DNA of 64,000 bases from Arenicola marina (Eukaryota > Annelida > Polychaeta > Arenicolidae). Shown here in pieces: positions 59,207-64,000 of the stretch. Both the position numbers and the translations under genes were made by a program. Each line of letters opens with the position of its first letter. Within the stretch, counting starts at the first letter, position 1. The notes beneath the pieces are model-generated. The model saw only the letters and a list, made by a program, of their open reading frames with translations, was not told the origin of the DNA and ran no database searches. Where the stretch lies: contig OZ025265.1 in the NCBI GenBank assembly GCA_964019135.1, positions 5,648,318-5,712,317 of the forward strand, in the 5' to 3' direction.

Positions 59207-61582
59207 TCACAGCTGAGGCCTGGTTAAGCGAAAATTTTGGTTTAAAATCTTGTCAGTGCTAAAGTTGCCTTTAATCTCGCTGTAGATAGGGTTTCTACGC
59301 ACGACCCCCGTCCCCGGTAAGAAGAAGCTACCACTATCAGCGGCTGCCGGGGCCCGCAGAGCAGAGGAGCTATTCTTCAACAAGTCCTCATGTCTCAGAT
59401 CATTGGACGGGGAATGGTTGGATTTGTCCTTCTTCCTGTGCGACCGCCTGCCGACCAGATGGACTAATAGAGTGATGAAGATCACTGTCAGAATCAGGCT
59501 CCAGATAAGTTGACCAATCAGAGCGAAAGGATTAAAGAAAGCCACAGCCCAGACTGGCCAATCACAGCCCTTACACGCCGCGAACCGAGCGGGAACAGCG
59601 TCCGTGCGACTCTCCAGGCGTTGGAGACGCTCTTTGAATGACGTCATACTCTGACTCTGGGCTTGCATGTCTGTTACCATGCCGGTGATGTTGCCTTGAC
59701 ATAATACAGAAATAAACATATCGATTAACTGCATTTAACGTTTGAAACATATATATTTATCAAAACAAATGTGCAAGTGCATAATTTATATATTTTTGTG
59801 TCATATTTAATTTATTTTATTGAGTTACGCTCAAATAAAATATTTTGGTAAATAAGTATAAATATAAACCACAATGAAACATGTTTTATTGTAATTATAG
59901 TAAAATCTACCTTTAAGTTATTTGGCTTACGCCTAAACACTTTTTAATAGAGCATAACAGGGAAAGTAAATATAAAGTAACCGACCTTTAACCGCATCGA
60001 CGTAGGTGGCGGGGCCCAGTCGGCCGGCGGGGCCAGTCCCTCCTGCTACACCCGTGCCTCCAGTGGCCCCCCACACGCCTAGCGACCCGGGGTCCCCACC
60101 CAGCCCATCGGGGCCACTCGGGCCACGACTGCCGGGCGAACCTCCTTCTCCAACGGGGCCACTGTTGCCAGCAGATCCGCTAGGGCCGCTGGGTCCTGGG
60201 GGGCCGGGCTGGCCTGGGGGCCCGATGGCTCCAGTGTTACCAGGGTTTCCAGGGCGCCCTGAACCCCCAGACTCGCCACGTCCTCCCGGATCCCCAAACC
60301 ACCCCGCGGGGCCCAGTGGCCCCTGGGGTCCCGTTCCGCCGACTGCCCCGATACGTCCCTCATCGCCAGGGTTACCCTGGGGGCCTGGGGCACCCTGTGA
60401 CCCCGGCGCACCATCGGGGCCTGGCTGTCCGCTCGGTCCGGGCCGCCCGGCCACGCCGTCGTCACCCCTGTCACCGCTCGTGCCTGTGGCCCCTGTGGCG
60501 CCTGTCCCGCCAGTGGCCCCGTCCTGAAGGCATCACCAAGGGCAATGGCCGTCAGTTAATGGCAACAACAACACCACACCACGTGCTCTCCAGTGATCAG
60601 TTCTATATCAAGTTTAAATAAACTACATAAGGATACAGAGGTGGATAAACCCATGGGGCGGATCTAGGGGGGGGGGGGTCAGGGGGTTCAGAGAGCAACC
60701 CACATCCATCCCTAAAACCATATGTACAGTACTCTTACTGGCATCGATTACATGCATCTGACAGGAAACGACGCCGTTTCCTGGTGAACTGATACGCTTC
60801 AGTTATCGCCCAAACCACATGTATCACCATTCTGGAACATAAACTGTGATATCATGTGAAATGTCACCTGTATTTTGAAAGTTATATCATACATTTACTC
60901 TTGATTAACGTGCGTACCATGGCAGGCAATGGTGTAACATGTCCGCACTTACCTGTGCATGGGACAGACAATGGTGTAACATGTCCGCACTTACTTGTGC
61001 GTGGGACAGACAGTGGTGTAACATGTCCGCACTTACCTGTGTTTGGGACAGACAGTGGTGTAACATGCCCGCACTTACCTGTGTTTGGGACAGACAGTGG
61101 TGTAACATGCCCGCACTTACCTGTGCGTGGGACAGACAATGGTGTAACATGTCCGCACTTACCTGTGCGTGGGACAGACAGTGGTGTAACATGTCCGCAC
61201 TTACCTGTGCGTGGGACAGACAATGGTGTAACATGTCCGCACTTACCTGTGCGTGGGACAGACAGCATAGAGCCACCAATACAGCGGCTACGACTGGAAC
61301 AACATTAAACAGAATAATATCGATTATCGGCAACAAATTGGGGCAATTAACTAAGGTACGACAATTTGGTTCAAAAGTGTTTGTTTCCCATGAACCGAAA
61401 TAGCAAAAAAGATAATTTTAGAATGCGTTTACTTCATTTAAACAAATACACATGTTGATAAAGCAGTAGATGAATAGGCTTGATGTAGGGCGTATTAGTC
61501 ATAGACTACTGCTCTGTTCTTATTGGCAGTAAACGTGTAGTGTGGCTAATGTAGTGCACTCACCGTTGTTCCTGTAGTACAT
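59207..61582 (-). CDS. Short type I transmembrane collagen, paralogue of the long one (four exons)
   Basis: Exons: 61,582-61,564 (MYYRNN plus G), 61,293-61,247 (47 bp), 60,523-59,986 and 59,694-59,207; phases 1, 0, 1; 363 residues. The spliced start gives a typical signal peptide ending LSHA/Q. Exon 3 encodes about 57 uninterrupted Gly-X-Y triplets, with an RGD across GDR-GDD. Exon 4 has NIT, a short neck, [18 protein letters not shown], a membrane span (about 259-282), a basic stop-transfer stretch (RRSHRKK) and a short tail with RNPIYSEI. Exon number, phases, the 47-bp exon and the juxtamembrane signature all match the long paralogue. The weakest calls are the exon 3 donor (AAAG|GTCGGT) and the exon 4 acceptor, both supported by phase and alignment to the paralogue. 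Exon 2's donor is the first of eight copies in a 42-bp array. A possible poly(A) signal (ATTAAA, minus strand) is at 58,854-58,849. Confidence 0.82.
59695..59985 (-). other. Short membrane collagen intron 3
   Basis: 291-bp very AT-rich intron in phase 1. An alternative acceptor (atgcag at 59,735-59,730) exists but would need a phase 0 donor. Confidence 0.6.
60524..60927 (-). other. Unique part of short membrane collagen intron 2
   Basis: About 400 bp with a 12-G run (plus strand 60,667-60,678). No other feature. Confidence 0.7.
60928..61264. repeat. 42-bp minisatellite carrying eight copies of the exon 2 splice donor
   Basis: Period 42 bp. Each unit holds, on the minus strand, about 18 nt of the exon 2 end (CTGTCCCACGCACAG) followed by GTAAGTG. 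Donor hexamers (plus strand ACTTAC) are at 61,241 (real), 61,199, 61,157, 61,115, 61,073, 61,031, 60,989 and 60,947. The sense reading frame is open right through the array. Confidence 0.96.
61294..61563 (-). other. Short membrane collagen intron 1
   Basis: 270-bp intron, GTGAGT donor and gttgttccag acceptor, phase 1. Unique sequence. Confidence 0.75.
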
Positions 61583-62349
61583 TACGCTCGTCGTCTAAAT
61601 GAACTTACAGCTGCAGTTCCCTTGTAGACCCTTGGCTCCAAATATCGACTGCACAAACAAACATATTTTATAGCAGTTCGGCCCTTATATCTCTGCATAT
61701 TGGATACTGGGTGGCTTCGTCACGTGAGTTCACAACGCAGATGCGGAAACGCTTCCGGTCTATTATGAAGCACATGTTACATGCCGCGGATGAATGCCTC
61801 TTAACAGCGATGCGTGACAAGGCGTGGCTGAATACCTCGACCAGATGCGTGACCCGGCGCGCTCAGGTGTGACGATGGTGGCTTTTTACTGCTACTCCGT
61901 CATTTCATGAACCTAGAGCCCGTGAGGGCGAGATTCTGAACTAACCCAGCGAGGCTACCCGGAGAACAGGCCAAAGATCCCCAATTTTGTGTATGCGGAT
62001 ACAGCGGGTGGGTGGGTGGGGGGGGGGGGGGGTCCAGCCGCCCCGTCTCTTTTCTGTGGAGGATGCCCTTTTTTTCAGTGTAAAATATATCTCAGCCTCC
62101 CTCCCCCACCCCCACCCCTGCCGCATCACCGCTCTTTTGGTATAGCACCCATTATTTGGCTCTCCTAGATATTATAAGCAATTCACAATAATAATTAAAA
62201 TCCCTCCTTCTTGAGAAGTGTCCATTTAATGCACACCTAAAAAAGGCGGCCCAAAACCAACATTTCTTATTCAAACCATGGATCAGCACATTATGACATT
62301 ATGTTGAGGCAGCCCTGTAAACATCATAACGGAATCAAACTTGCTGCGA
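61583..62349. promoter_or_regulatory. 5' flank of the short membrane collagen
   Basis: Upstream region on the minus strand. It holds a strong G-quadruplex pattern on the plus strand at 62,006-62,032 (three GGGT steps followed by a long G run). No TATA box was assigned. Confidence 0.45.
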
Positions 62350-64000
62350 GCAACATTGGACAGCCTTGGACAACAGCCTGTGTACACATACCAACCTTGG
62401 GCAGCCTGGGCCACAGCCTGCGCACACATGCCAACCTTGGACAGCCTGCGCAACAGCCTGCGTACACATGCCAACCTTGGACAGCCTGGACAACAGCCTA
62501 TGTACACATACCAACCTTGGACAGCCTGGGCAGCAGCCTGTGTACACATACCAATCTTGGACAGCCTGGGCCACAGCCTGTGTACATATACAACCTTGGA
62601 CAGCCTGGACAACAGCCTGTGTACACATACCAACCTTGGACAGCCTGGGCAACAGCCTGTGTACACATACCAACCTTGGACAGCCTGGGCCACAGCTTGT
62701 GTACACATACCAACATTGGACAGCCTGGGCAACAGCCTGTGTACACATACCAACCTTGGACAGCCTGGGCCACAGCTTGTGTACACATACCAACATTGGA
62801 CAGCCTGGGCAACAGCCTGTGTACACATACCAACCTTGGACAGCCTGGGCCACAGCTTGTGTACACATACCAACCTTGGACAGCCTGGGCAACAGCCTGT
62901 GTACCCATACCAACCTTGGACAGCCTGGGCAACAGCCTATGTACACATACCAACCTTGGACAGCCTGGGCAACAGCCTGTGTACACATACCAATCTTGGA
63001 CAGCCTGGACAACAGCCTGTGTACACATACCCACCTTGGACAGCCTGGGAAACAGCCTGTGTACACATACCAATCTTGGACAGTCTGGACAAAAGCCTGT
63101 GTACACATACCAACCTTGGACAGCCTGGGCCACAGCCTGTGCACACATACCAACCTTGGACAGCCTGGACAACAGCCTGTGTACACATACTAATCTTGGA
63201 CAGTCTGGACAACAGCCTGTGCACACATACCAACCTTGGACAGCCTGGACAAAAGCCTGTGTACACATACCAACCTTGGACAGCCTGGGCCAGAGCCTGT
63301 GCACACATACCAACCTTGGACAGCCTGGGCCACAGCCTGTGTACACATACCAATCTTGGACAGCCTGGACAACAGCCTGTGTACAAATACCAACCTTGGG
63401 CAGCCTGGGCCACAGCCTGTGTACACATACCAAACTTGGACAGCCTGGGCAACAGCCTGTGTACACATACCAACCTTGGACAGCCTGGGAAACAGCCTGT
63501 GTGTACACATATCAACCTTCGACAGCCTGGGCAACAGCCTGTGTACACATACCAACCTTGGACAGCCTGGGCAACAGCCTGGGCAACAGCCTGTGTACAC
63601 ATACCAACCTTAGACAGCCTGGGCCACAGCCTGTGTACACATACCAACCTTGGACAGCCTGGGCAACAGCCTGTGTACCCATACCAACCTTGGACAGCCT
63701 GGGCAACAGCCTGTGTACACATACCAACCTTGGACAGCCTGGACAATAGCCTGTGTACACATACCAACCTTGGACAGCCTTGGACAACAGCCTGTGTACA
63801 CATACCAACCTTGGACAGCCTGGGCAACAGCATGTGTACACATACCAACCTTGGACAGCCTGGGCAACAGCATGTGTACACATACCAACCTTGGACAGCC
63901 TGGGCAACAGCCTGCGTACACATACCAACCTTGGACAGCCAGGAATACAGCCTGTGTACACATACCGACCTTGGACAGCCTGGGCAACAGCCTGTGTACC
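62350..64000. repeat. 40-bp minisatellite (about 41 copies), runs off the right edge
   Basis: The core is CAGCCTGGGCAACAGCCTGT, then a CACATACCAACCTTGGA half; period 40 bp. Variants include GGCCACAGC, GGACAACAGC and CCAATCTTGG. Open frames on both strands are repeat artefacts. Confidence 0.97.

Noticed and set aside
60006-60527. Plus-strand proline-rich frame opposite the short collagen exon
   Set aside because: Same reason: antisense of the collagen triplets on the minus strand.
62301-63987. Cys/Leu/Pro-rich long frames on both strands, and Alu-like CAGCCTGGGCAACA
   Set aside because: The frames come from the 40-bp array. The Alu resemblance is a short chance match in a tandem unit, with no other Alu part.
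1-64000. CRISPR array
   Set aside because: The repeats are direct minisatellites without unique spacers, in an intron-containing animal genome.

Overview
This window is nuclear DNA from an animal, most likely a marine invertebrate. Amphioxus (cephalochordate) is my best guess, but no sequence search was possible. The reasons are canonical GT-AG introns, animal gene families (paraoxonase, GT92 glycosyltransferase, membrane collagen), an extreme load of minisatellites, and two minisatellites whose units span an exon-intron junction. I recall that last habit being described for amphioxus intronic minisatellites called 'mirages', but could not verify it.

About two thirds of the 64 kb is tandem repeat, in over a dozen unrelated arrays. 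By my rough sum the units are: 79 bp (1-12,690), a second 79 bp (12,807-13,342), 23 bp (14,572-18,834), 16 bp (22,035-22,264), 32 bp (22,706-40,761, about 564 copies), 28 bp (41,450-41,959), 53 bp, 6 bp, 34 bp, 24 bp (50,689-53,737), 39 bp (coding), 30 bp, 42 bp (splice-donor bearing) and 40 bp (62,350 to the right edge). Very long open frames in these arrays come from units without stop triplets and are not genes.

Four protein-coding genes are threaded through the repeats. (1) A paraoxonase (PON) gene on the minus strand: exons 1-5 at 19,283-13,331, with the rest beyond the left edge. Two of its introns are mostly minisatellite. (2) A two-exon GT92-type glycosyltransferase on the minus strand (44,306-41,909), whose last codons and stop lie inside a 28-bp array. 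(3) A four-exon type I membrane collagen on the plus strand (46,496-56,454). (4) Its smaller paralogue on the minus strand (61,582-59,207), tail-to-tail with it.

The membrane-collagen pair is the most interesting content. Both genes have four coding exons with the same intron phases (1, 0, 1) and an identical 47-bp second exon. Both proteins run signal peptide, about 56 uninterrupted Gly-X-Y triplets, NxT site, coiled-coil or short neck, a shared Cys-rich CDWPxW / FFNPFALIG juxtamembrane signature, one membrane span and a cytoplasmic tail. The long paralogue carries 17 tandem 13-residue units in its tail, 11 of them with a tyrosine in a YxxQ motif. In the short paralogue the 5' splice site of exon 2 has been multiplied eight times in a 42-bp array that stays open in frame, so donor choice could add 14-residue modules.

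Genes 2 and 3 are head-to-head, with about 2.2 kb between their start codons. No functional link between PON, GT92 and the collagens can be claimed from position alone.
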